The notes under the pieces: generated by a model
The model's input: the letters and a program-made list of their open reading frames with translations, nothing else
Told to the model about the DNA's origin: nothing
The model's database searches: none
Translations under genes and position numbers: made by a program
Shown here: in pieces, positions 55,191 to 64,000 of the stretch
Position numbering within the stretch: the stretch's first letter is position 1
Layout: every line of letters begins with the position of its first letter
NCBI GenBank assembly: GCA_032622095.1
Contig: CP136062.1
Coordinates: 19,221,739-19,285,738, forward strand
Direction: 5' to 3'
Source of the DNA: Siphonodentalium dalli
Lineage: Eukaryota; Mollusca; Scaphopoda; Gadilida; Siphonodentaliidae
Length of the DNA: 64,000 nt

Positions 55191-55584
55191 TACCCTGCTG
55201 GACAAAGCAAGTGTCCACTTAACCGCAGTGCGGTCAGCGTTGCCACCACAGCTGAAATGCAACTACACCGCGGCTCCACCGGCTAACTACAGTTCGGCCG
55301 CGGTGTATGGTACTTGCCGTTCGGCCATGGTGTAGTTGCCACAGTGTACGTCATTAAACTGAAAAAAGATGATACAAATCAGAAATCTAACCACGGTTTA
55401 GATGCCATTCAGCCGCTGTGTAGTTGCCTTTCAGCCGCAGTCACGGCGCAGTGTACTTGATATTCGGGCACGGTGTACTTGCCGTTCAGCCGCGGTGCTC
55501 AACTGCAGTTACAAACTCTGACACCGCGGCCGAATGGCAAATACACTGCGGTGCCAATGGACACTTGATTTGTCCAGCGGGGTA
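55191..55584. mobile_element. TA-ended foldback, CCCTGCTGGACAAA family
   Basis: The ends TACCCTGCTGGACAAAGCAA / TTGATTTGTCCAGCGGGGTA continue as matching arms through AAGTGTCCA and CCGCAGTG. The inside repeats GCCGCGGTGTA and ACTTGCCGTTC. A diverged, shorter copy lies at about 52565-52713 in the opposite direction. Confidence 0.65.
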
Positions 55585-55644
55585 TATGCTCATACCGGTA
55601 TACTATTGGCATGTGTCTGGACCTCAACCAATTGATTGGTACAT

Positions 55645-55770
55645 TTATGCAGCCCTTTTAATTCAGATTGTTTGGCTTCGGCAATCCGCTACGGCAACAC
55701 TATGGTCCAGTTTTCTGCAGCAAATTGCTTCGGCAATGCTGATTGCCGTACCAGTAGCTAATCATGAAAG
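55645..55770. repeat. TTTGGCTTCGGCAATCCGCT block, copy A
   Basis: TTTTAATTCAGATTGTTTGG, CTTCGGCAATCCGCTACGGC and GCTTCGGCAATGCTGATTGC recur at 57770-57890. The block is itself partly palindromic (GGCAATC/GATTGCC). Confidence 0.7.
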
Positions 55771-55779
55771 CTGTGTATG

Positions 55780-56245
55780 TAGGCTTCTTTCATCCTGGAA
55801 ACAATATGGGCAGACCTGTCTAATTTCACATGATGCGACTGTCCTTGACATTGACCTACGGTACTGGTAGCACACATACGCTCATATGTTTCTGGACCTC
55901 GACTGATCGTTTGTCCAGATGCTGTATATTTTGTCCAAACAGAGACGATCATAGAGAAATCCCAAAATAGAGCGGAAGAAGTCAGTCACATCACTTGGTC
56001 TATTATATTATATTATATTTTGGAATTGCTGTCTGTGTGTTATAGACTCGAAAACTGCACAACTGATCTGGCTAAAATTTGGTAATGTACCAAAGGTCTA
56101 CTGTACATGTACTTTGATCCCGGGAACTACCGGTATATGGGTAGGTATAATTTCATGTGCGACCTCGATATATACTCATACATTGATACCGGTAGGCAAC
56201 GTTGTTCCCTAAATAGCCTGGATGAAGCCAGGCACATCAGCTACT
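55780..56245. repeat. Dispersed CAGCTAGT-type repeat, two adjacent copies
   Basis: Copy A runs from about 55780 to 56003 with a degraded tail (CACATCACTTGG). Copy B, about 56029-56245, ends ATGAAGCCAGGCACATCAGC. Both share TTGATCCCGGGAAC-like and CATGTGCGAC-like words. Confidence 0.65.
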
Positions 56246-56349
56246 GTATATGTACATATATACATGTAATAAATAATAATTTAGAAATAACAGTTACCAA
56301 ATTATGAAAATTTCCTCAAGAATATACTAATAGTGTGAATATTAATCCT

Positions 56350-56700
56350 ATTATGCAGAGGCGGACTGGCCGATCAGGAGACCGGGAAATTTCCCGATGG
56401 GCCGGAGGCCGGAAAAATTATGATTCCACGTGATTTTCTATCAAGCGAGAATCCGAGGGTTTTTTTTACGGTTTGGGTGGGGGGTATATGTGTTTGGGCC
56501 GCCCAACCACAACTTGGGCCGCAAATGAAACCGACGTGGGCTGCCACATGTGTTGTTTAACCAGCCGTGTATCCAATAAGATGGTACTCTTCTCACATAA
56601 ATTCATGAGGGCAGAGGCGGACTGCATGGCCGATCGGGAGACCGGGAAAATTCCGGACGTGGGCCGCCACATGTGTTGTTTAACCAGCCGAATTGGCTAA
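56350..56700. repeat. Two diverged direct copies of a GAGACCGGGAAA block
   Basis: GCAGAGGCGGACTG..GGCCGATC then GAGACCGGGAAA occurs at about 56355 and 56613; GCCACATGTGTTGTTTAACC occurs at about 56541 and 56665. ORFs in the block are short and unrecognised. Confidence 0.6.
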
Positions 56701-56849
56701 TCGTAATTTTGACATTAAATGAACTTGTCGGCATCATATAACACCACATAAAGAACCCATTAATCTCGAGATTTTAACGGTAACTCCCAGCTGTAAATCC
56801 CAAAAAAATTCTTACGCACCCCTCCCCCAATTGAAATTTACAAGAAAAT

Positions 56850-57240
56850 AGGAACGCTTCAGTTGATGCCAGTCTAGTTTATCGGATTCGAGATTTTCTT
56901 GTATAGTTTTCAAAATGTTCTCACCCCGGGCCGAACAACCATGAACAGCCCGGTGTGTCCTGGTCTCTTGTCCGTAGCCGTGTGCATTTGTCTGGAGTTA
57001 TACCGCTAGATGTTAGATTTTATGCAATTTTTCAGGTAAAAATATCTGAATGGTCTCATACCGGGTATATATAGAACCATGGTTTATGAATATATATGAT
57101 ATTAGACCAGAGGTGCAAATGGAATTATGCAAAAATATGTATTTGGTCTGATTCTGATTCAAGGGGGGGGGGGGTGGAGTTGGAATTTTCCAAGGTGGAC
57201 TGTGGACGCCCCCCCCCCCCCCCCCCCCCCCAAACAGATG
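56850..57240. repeat. Dispersed repeat, copy 2 of 3
   Basis: Colinear with 31905-32290, including CCGGTGTGTCCTGGTCTCTT and the poly-G/poly-C runs at 57168 and 57210. The ORFs crossing it are proline runs from poly-C. Confidence 0.8.
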
Positions 57241-57769
57241 GGCCCCATTCAACACCAAAATATGAGATTTAGCTTATTGGCTATACCGGTAATGCAGTAT
57301 GTTGTAAACAAACAACAAAAGTTCATATACTGGTACTAGTACATGTACATGCAGTGGGGGTCTACTCGGTGTTGAGTGTTTTGCTTATCGCATACTCTTT
57401 ACATACATGTACATGTAATGTTTGTTTACGTAAGATGACTTTTGCTTACAAACAATGTAACACAAAGTACTAACATAACATTATGATAACAACATGCTGA
57501 AATTAATGTGGTACATGTATTTATGATTTGTATAAGAACAAGGTTTGATTATTATAATATTAATTCTGTATTAAATATGGCGGTTTTAATGGATCATGGA
57601 TGTGACTATTTTAACACAATACCCAGCGCCAACACTTACCCGACCTTTAGAAAGATCCTCATGGACATATATCATAATTTTCTTCAACGTCTGGTGTGAC
57701 AACCCGCTAATACCTGTAGACCGTGTTATCATAACCGAACGGCAGTGACCGTTTACATACCACCAGCCC

Positions 57770-57890
57770 TCTTAATTCAGATTGTTTGGCTTCGGCAATC
57801 CGCTACGGCAACAGTATGCCGTACCCCAGTTTGCTTCAGCAAATTGCTTCGGCAATGCTGATTGCCGTAGCCAATTATGAAGGCTGTACC
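57770..57890. repeat. TTTGGCTTCGGCAATCCGCT block, copy B
   Basis: Same order as copy A at 55.65 kb with small differences (AACAGTATGCCGTACCCCAG inserted). Confidence 0.7.
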
Positions 57891-57949
57891 ACTGTCATCA
57901 TGTCATTGCCAATTCATTAAATGCGACACATCAGATATTCATTATTAGC

Positions 57950-60330
57950 TCATCTTACTTTGTAAGTTTGAGCTATTGCCATGGGTTGGCATCCGTCGTG
58001 CGTGTGTACATGTACATGTATGTCCGTCAACAATTTCCTTTGGCGCGGGCTACAGGTCGTACATTTGGTCTGATCTTTAGGAAATTTGTCAAGAATGTTG
58101 ACATTGACATGTAGATGGGAATGAGTCATTTTGGGGTCATTGGCCAAAAAACATGGCCGCTGACGGCCATCTTTGATTTCAAAATTAAATCAATTAGCGC
58201 GGTCTACAGGTCGTACTGTTTGTCTAATCATCATGAAATTTTTCATGGATGTTAATAATGACATGTAGATGGGAATGAGTCATTTTGGGGTCGTTCGGCC
58301 GAAAAAACAAGGCCACCAGCAGCCATCTTGGATTTTACTCTTTGCATGACTAAATCCTTTGGCACAGCTTCAAGTCCTTACTTTGGTCAGATCATTATGA
58401 AATTTGTCATGAATGTTGACATTGACATGTAGATGGGAATGAGTCATTTTGGGGTCATTTGGCCAAAAAACATGGCTGCTGGTGGCCATCTTGGATTTTA
58501 CTCTTTGCATCACTAAATCCTTTGACACATCCTACAGACCACATCTCTGATCCCATCATCACCAAACTTCATATGGATCATCGGGGTGACCTCTAGATGG
58601 GAACGATTCATTTTGTGGTCATTTGGCCAAAAATCATGGCCACCGTCAGCCATCTTGAATTTTACTCTTTGCATCACTAAATAATTTCGCGCTGTCTACA
58701 GGTCGTATCTTTGGTCGGATCTTTATGAAATTTGTCATGAATCTTGAAATTGACATGTAGATGGGAACGAGCCATTTTGGGGTCATTCGGCCAAAAAACA
58801 TGGCCGCTGGTGGCCATGTTGGATTTCAAATTTGAATCCATTGGCGCGGGCTACAGGCCGTACTGTTTGTTTGATCATCATAAAATTTGTCATGAATGTT
58901 GACATTTACATGTAGATGGGAACGAGTAATTTTAGGATCAATCAGCCAAAAAACATGGCCGCTGGTGGCCATATTGGATTTTACTCTTTGCATCACTAAA
59001 TCCTTTGACACATCCTACAGACCACATCCCTGATCCGATCATCACCAAACTTCATATGGATCATCGGGGTGACCTCTTGTTGGGTATGAGTCATTTTGGG
59101 GTCATTCGGCCAAAAAACATGGCCGCCGGCAGCCATATTGGATTTTACTCTTTGTATCACTAAATACTTTGACACACCCTACATACCACATCCCTGATCT
59201 GATCATCACCAAACTTCATATGGATCATCAGGGTGACCTCTTGATGGGTATGAGTCATTTTGGGGTCATTCGGCAAAAAAATATGGCCACCAATGGCCAT
59301 TTTGGATTTTACTCTTTGTATGACTAAATATTTCTACAAAATCCATTAGCATGGGCTATAGACCTATCTGTTTTTTTTTATCTTCATGAAATTTGTCATG
59401 GATGTTAACATTGACATGTAGATGGGAAACGAGTCATTTTGGGGTCATTCGGCAAAAAAACATGGCCGCCGGTGGCCATTTTAGAATTTACTCTTTGCAT
59501 CACTAAATCCTTTGGTACACCCTACAGACCACATCCGATCATTATGAAACTTGTCATGAATGTTAATATTGATATGTAGATGGGAACGAGTAATTTTGGG
59601 GGTCATTCAGCCATCTTGGATTTCAAAATTGAATCCGTTGACGCGGGCTACAGACCATACTGCTGTACTGTTTGTCTGATCTTCATAAAAATTATCATGG
59701 ATGTTGACAGGTCGGATCATAATGAAATTTGTGATGAATGTTAACAATTACTTGTAAATGCAAACAAGTCTTTTTGGGATCATTCGGCAAAAAAACATGA
59801 CTGTCAGTGGCCATCTTGGATTTTACTATTTGCATAACTAGGCCTTTCCACATTCCTAATCACTCCATTGACTGTAACACATGAAATTATTCCCTTTCCA
59901 AGTTGAGATACAGTGTCATTGACACTTTCATTAAATTTGTCATGGATGTTAAAATTGACATAGATGGGAAACGAGTAATTTTGGGGTTGTTCAGCCAAAA
60001 ACATGGCCACCAGCAGCCATCTTGGATTATACTCGTTGCATGACTAAATTCTTTGTCAAGGGCTACAAGTCTTATCTTTGGTCAAATCATTTACATGTAG
60101 ATGGGAAAAGATTCATTTTGAATTCAATCAAGAAACCCGGTCGCCAGCAGCCATCTTGTATTTTACTCTTTGCACGACTAAATCCTTTGACATGGGCTAC
60201 AGGTCGTATCTTTTGTAGGATCATCATGAAATTTGTGAAGGATGTTAACAATGACATGTAAATAGGAAAGAGACTTTTTTGGGTCATTTGGCAAAAAAAA
60301 CATGGCTGTCGTGGCCATCTTGGATTTTAA
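57950..60330. repeat. About 165-bp diverged tandem repeat, about 14 units
   Basis: Units share TGACATGTAGATGGGAACGA, GTCATTTTGGGGTCATTCGG, AACATGGCCGC, GGCCATCTTGGATTTTACTC and CATCACTAAATCCTTTG. No gene is seen. Confidence 0.85.
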
Positions 60331-61039
60331 TCTTTGCATAACTAGGCCTTTAAACTTTCCACATTCCTAATTGCTCCATTAACTGTAACACATGAAATTA
60401 TTTCCTTTCCACATTGAGCTACAGTGTCATTGACACTTTCATAATTACATTTCAGTCAATTCACATTTTCAGCTGCATATATGTAAACCAATTTCATCAT
60501 TAAAGAAATTGCAAATTCATCGTTGATCATCATCTCAACATTTCATTAAAGTGAGACTTTATGTTCACACATCGATTCATTAAGGCAACATTTTTTCCAT
60601 TTCTACACTGGTCATTGCATTGATCGTCTTCAATGGGGATAATATATAATTCTATATGTATATCATCGTTAACTATTAAAGTGAAATTTCTCTTCCACCC
60701 AATCGATATTGCATTAAAATGACGCTTCATATTCATTACACTTCATTCAATAATTTCTGTTTCTACATGTACATCGCTTATTGCATTGATTGCCTTCAGG
60801 TAAGGTAATCTATGTCCGACTCAAAATATTAAAGTGACGCATCATATTCACAACACTTCATTCCATAATTTCTTTTTCTACATACTTGTAGTTTACATGT
60901 ATTGCATTGATTGCCTGCAGCTAAGGTAATCTATGACCGACTCAAATAATACAAATATTAAAGGCATTCCATTTCCATCCATTAATATTAATTTAATTCT
61001 AAGGAAACTTCTGCTGTGATATATATATGTATATATACA
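60331..61039. other. Region without recognised gene
   Basis: A loose repeat of ATTAAAGTGA.GCTTCAT.TTCA and TTGCATTGATTGCCT (60540-60960), two to three units. No ORF of note. Confidence 0.45.
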
Positions 61040-61041
61040 TA

Positions 61042-61573
61042 CAGGGTACAACATGTGCTACATCACTCGGAGAAATGTCTGTGTCATCACACTAAAATAC
61101 CATGTTAGAACTTGAATTGATATATTCGTAATCGTATATAGTCACCAATAGCCAGGTTACTACCGTAGTACCTGACATTGCCCATCTAGTGAACTATTCA
61201 AACATAACAGGCCTGGTTGATTTCGCTGTGGGATGATGGTTCACTTCCATCCTCAAGCTATGGCATAATTTTGTTCTGACGTGCAGGGGTAGATATGCTT
61301 GAGGCCCCACCACAGTTCAATTTACACCAGGTTCTCAGCTATTATGATCTTACATGTATGTTCGAACTTTACTTATATGTTTGGACTGATCATAACCATG
61401 ATTTTAATGCTGGGTTTGAATAGTTCACCGGATGGACAATGTCTGCTACTACCGTAGTAACCCGGCTATTGGTGACTATATACGATAACGAATATATCAA
61501 TCCAAGTTCTAACATGGTATTTGTGTGACGACACAGACATTTCTCCGAGTGGTGTAGCACATGTAGTACCCTG
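61042..61573. mobile_element. TA-flanked foldback element, CAGGGTAC ends
   Basis: Arms of about 170 bases (61042-61215, 61405-61573) match as inverted copies with scattered differences, starting CAGGGTACAACATGTGCTAC. TA flanks both ends (61040-61041, 61574-61575). No ORF is seen in the spacer. Confidence 0.75.
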
Positions 61574-61698
61574 TACGGAACATCCTATAATTATTGTAAT
61601 ATTGAATTTAATGATCAACTTGGTGGTTGCTCCATTACGTGTCACGTACGATCATATTATATTCTATTTACTCGACATATCTTAAAGAGATGAACAAT

Positions 61699-62192
61699 TT
61701 TAGTTATGCTATATAATCGATACATATTGGTTTTAGTTAACTACATAATCGATATATCGTGATTGTATTTAAACTATGTAATCGATATATCGTGATTTTA
61801 GTTAAGCTATGTAATCGATATATCGTGATTTCAGTTAAGCTTTGTAATCGATATATCTTGATATTACTTAAGCTATATACTTGCTACATCTTGATTTTAG
61901 TTAAGCTACGTAATCGATATATCTTGATTTTATTCAAGCTATGTCATCGACATATCTTGATTTTAGTAATGCTCGATACGTTTTGATTTTATTTAAGCTA
62001 TGTAATCGATATATCTTGATTTTATTTAAGCTATGTAATCGATATATCTTGATTTTAGTTAAGCTATGTCATCGATATATCTTAATTTGGTTAACCTATT
62101 TAATCGATAATTCGTGATTTTAGATTTAAGCTATGTGGTAATAGATGTATCTTGATTTTAGTTAAGCTATGTAATCGATAAATCTCGATTTG
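61699..62192. repeat. 33-bp tandem repeat, about 15 units
   Basis: The unit is AGCTATGTAATCGATATATC, then TTGATTTTAGTTA, diverged from copy to copy. ORFs through it (KLCNRYIVIS) are by-products. Confidence 0.88.
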
Positions 62193-62462
62193 ATGTGAGC
62201 TGTGTTAAGCTGAATTTATGTTGAAACATATATTACCATTTGCGGCTGGATAATTTAGTTAATTATAGCTATAACATTATCAAATCGATATGAGGACATC
62301 ACAAATAATATAATGATTTTACATGAGCCTGGGGTGAGTGTATCACAAACAATATAATGATGTTTTATGAGCCATGGGTGATACAACATTCAGACCAACA
62401 TGATAAAAACATGAAGCAACAAATATGTAAATATAAATTTTGAACATAACAGCAGTAATATA

Positions 62463-62750
62463 TACGGTCTTCCGAAAATACACAAGAGTAAGCAAATACA
62501 AGAAGCAATCAAACTTCAGAATAGCTCTTATATGGAACTGGAAGAACCAACAGATCACAAAATACGACCCATAATAGCTGGACCATCGTGCCCGACTAAT
62601 CGTTTGAGTAACTTCGTGCACATAATTCTTAAACCTCACTGTGGAAAAATACCTAGCTTTCTCAGAGATGATATGGACTTCATCCGCAAGTTACCACGCG
62701 AAATCAAAGAAGGGTCTATACTTGTGAGCTGCGATGTGACAAATTTATAC
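62463..62750 (+). pseudogene. Penelope-like (PLE) reverse transcriptase fragment
   Basis: The frame is open from 62415. It reads YGLPKIHKSKQIQE, then IRPIIAGPSCPTNRLSNFVH, KPHCGKIPSFLRDDMDFIRK and ILVSCDVTNLY. The YGLPKIHK...RPI..., then PSF.RD and LVS.DV..LY order is typical of Penelope-type reverse transcriptases. The catalytic downstream part is absent: after LY the frame enters two 41-bp minisatellite units, and only HEGI (62832-62843) suggests the continuation before poly-C. It is 5' and 3' truncated, so non-functional. Confidence 0.75.
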
Positions 62751-62832
62751 ATGGATTATACGCAGTGGCTCACCTTGTCGGATTCCCATACATGGATTAT
62801 ACGCAGTGGCTCACCTTGTCGGATTCCAATAC
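62751..62832. repeat. Two complete 41-bp minisatellite units inside the RT fragment
   Basis: 62751-62791 and 62792-62832, the same unit as the 30.2-30.9 kb array (TTATACGCAG variant). They begin straight after the LY codons of the RT. Confidence 0.9.
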
Positions 62833-63019
62833 ATGAGGGTATCACCCCCCTCCCCCCTGAATTCTGAATACGAGTTAATTTTGGGGGGTGAATCCTGAAT
62901 ACGAGTTAATTTTGGTGGGTGAATCCTGAATACATGTTAAGAAATAATACATAGAAGTTACATAGACACATTATGATGCCGGTCGCGTTATGAGGCCGTT
63001 ATGATACCATTAATGATAC

Positions 63020-63232
63020 TTTATGACCAGGGACGTGGCTAGAGGGTTTCCTTTGGGGGGGTGTCCACCTTGGGAAATTCCAACTGCACCCCCCTCCTTG
63101 AGTCAGAATCAGACCGAACACAAGTTTTGCATAATTCCATTTGCACCCCCCTCCTTGCACCTCAGTGTTTAGGCCTAATATCCTATATCTTCATAAACCA
63201 TGATTCTATATTCCCGGTATGAGAAAATTCCA
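63020..63232. repeat. Dispersed repeat, copy 3 of 3, reverse orientation
   Basis: CAGGGACGTGGCTAGAGGGT, TGGGAAATTCCAACTGCACC and TTTTGCATAATTCCATTTGC are the complement of copy 1 from its 3' side. Confidence 0.75.
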
Positions 63233-63246
63233 GGCAATTCTTCAAG

Positions 63247-63324
63247 GATTGTCCACTTATAAATGGACAATCGGTACATAAAAGGGTCATTAATAAATGG
63301 ACAATCCAACCGCGCGATTGTCCA
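63247..63324. repeat. Four-way inverted/direct GATTGTCCA repeat
   Basis: GATTGTCCA at 63247-63255 and 63316-63324, and its complement TGGACAATC at 63264-63272 and 63298-63306. This forms two hairpins in mirror order about 340 bases before the terminal ORF. Confidence 0.8.
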
Positions 63325-63661
63325 CTAAATGAAGACATGTTTTGCTAATCCTGCATGGTAGCTTCATATTTAATATGAAGGGCAATAACTCTATACATAA
63401 TATTAATTTGCTAAATAATGATAACTTTCCCGCGTTTTCTTGTATTAGCGGGAAAGTATTGTATTCACAGCTCGATGAATAATGTATGTTATGAGTAGGC
63501 GGAGTTTTCATTAAGCCAGCAGCCAAAAAAGTTGTTATTGGAGAATTGATTTCGGCGGGAAATCAGTGGAGTGTAGTCACTTCTAGTCCTAACTTTGTTG
63601 GTTCAGCACACAAATTTTTATTTATCGTCAAAACAATCGTTGTACTTGGGAACTTTTCGTC

Positions 63662-64000
63662 ATGGAACAACACCAGCATGATGCAGCTACACTGATTCCG
63701 GAGTCGATACAAAAGGCAGTAGATGCGGCAGTCCAGCGATCGCAGAATGGAATGTCAACGGAGCTGAAACAGCTATTGGCGGTTGAGTTGGGAGGACTTC
63801 ACACGAAGATAAGTAGTACACAAGTCGACTTATCTCAGCAGCAAATGCGACAGATAGACACCTTAAATGAGTCTAAATATACTTTTAAAAAGAAAAGTCA
63901 TGAAGACCAGTTCAAGTCTAATGTTGTAGTATTGTCAAATTTGAATGCGGCCAGTGCTTCACTCAGTAAAGATAAAGTGGAACAAGCAGATTTTGATTGT
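63662..64000 (+). CDS. ORF running off the window end, probable retroelement first ORF (partial)
   Basis: ATG at 63662 opens 113 codons without a stop to the last base. The sequence reads MEQHQHDAATLIPESIQKAV, then DAAVQRSQNGMSTELKQLLA and ESKYTFKKKSHEDQFKSN. The first half is Gln-rich and helical, coiled-coil-like. The FKKK..EDQF..N motif resembles the start of ORFs found beside tyrosine-recombinase (DIRS-like) retroelements in cnidarians and molluscs. That assignment is from memory and tentative. The ORF is on the same strand as the PLE fragment 0.9 kb upstream but not in line with it. It could instead be the first exon of a host gene. Confidence 0.6.
   Translation, partial: MEQHQHDAATLIPESIQKAVDAAVQRSQNGMSTELKQLLAVELGGLHTKISSTQVDLSQQQMRQIDTLNESKYTFKKKSHEDQFKSNVVVLSNLNAASASLSKDKVEQADFDC

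Overview
The window looks like nuclear DNA of a marine invertebrate, most likely a mollusc and probably a bivalve. It has AT-rich non-coding sequence, long GT-AG introns, very many tandem minisatellites and short inverted-repeat (foldback/MITE) elements, and several dispersed repeat families of a kind I associate with bivalve genomes (units reading 'AAGGGCCATAACTC', 'CATGGCCGCC...GGCCATCTTGG', and tails ending 'CATCAGCTAGT'). The species assignment is inference; no marker gene settles it. A 100-base run of N at 28,828-28,927 shows that the window crosses an assembly gap.

Two protein-coding genes can be rebuilt exon by exon. On the minus strand, 461-18,600 holds the last six exons (231 residues plus stop) of a secretory-pathway Ca2+/Mn2+ P-type ATPase (SPCA, ATP2C family): the M5-to-C-terminus part, including the M6 calcium-site segment. 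Its 5' two-thirds is not in the window. The next upstream intron holds a 45-bp satellite that runs into the gap, and no further ATPase exon is visible beyond it. On the plus strand, 35,902-45,558 holds a complete five-exon ARF-family small GTPase of 213 residues with ARF6-like spacing. It has Arg in place of the catalytic Gln at position 67, a degenerate G5 box and a C-terminal extension of about 38 residues. Its upstream flank (34,993-35,878) is a second copy of a segment at 32,777-33,697.

The rest is repeat sequence. 0-19 kb: ATPase introns filled by a 51-bp array (7.9-9.4 kb), a 39-bp array (9.8-13.4 kb), a mixed 43/58-bp array (16.5-17.0 kb), TTAA-flanked MITEs (1.1-2.6 kb) and hAT-like foldbacks (7.2 and 16.0 kb). 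18.7-28.8 kb: the 45-bp double-hairpin satellite, about 200 copies in two blocks. 29-36 kb: no recognised gene; a 41-bp array and the duplicated ARF upstream segment. 36-46 kb: ARF, with an array or long inverted repeat in most introns. 46-62 kb: no recognised gene; a dense set of foldback elements, including a 1.7-kb palindromic hAT-like element with an 8-bp target duplication. 62.4-64 kb: a Penelope-like reverse transcriptase fragment broken by two units of the 41-bp repeat, then an ORF that runs off the end and looks like the first ORF of a retroelement.

The recurring and most interesting theme is tandem duplication at exon-intron boundaries. Splice acceptors (ATPase 18.6 kb, ARF 45.3 kb), a donor with half an exon (ATPase 16.2 and 14.1 kb) and a stop codon (ARF 45.5 kb) have each been copied in tandem. 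The long ORFs inside the arrays follow from repeat units that are a multiple of three and lack stops; they are not annotated as genes.
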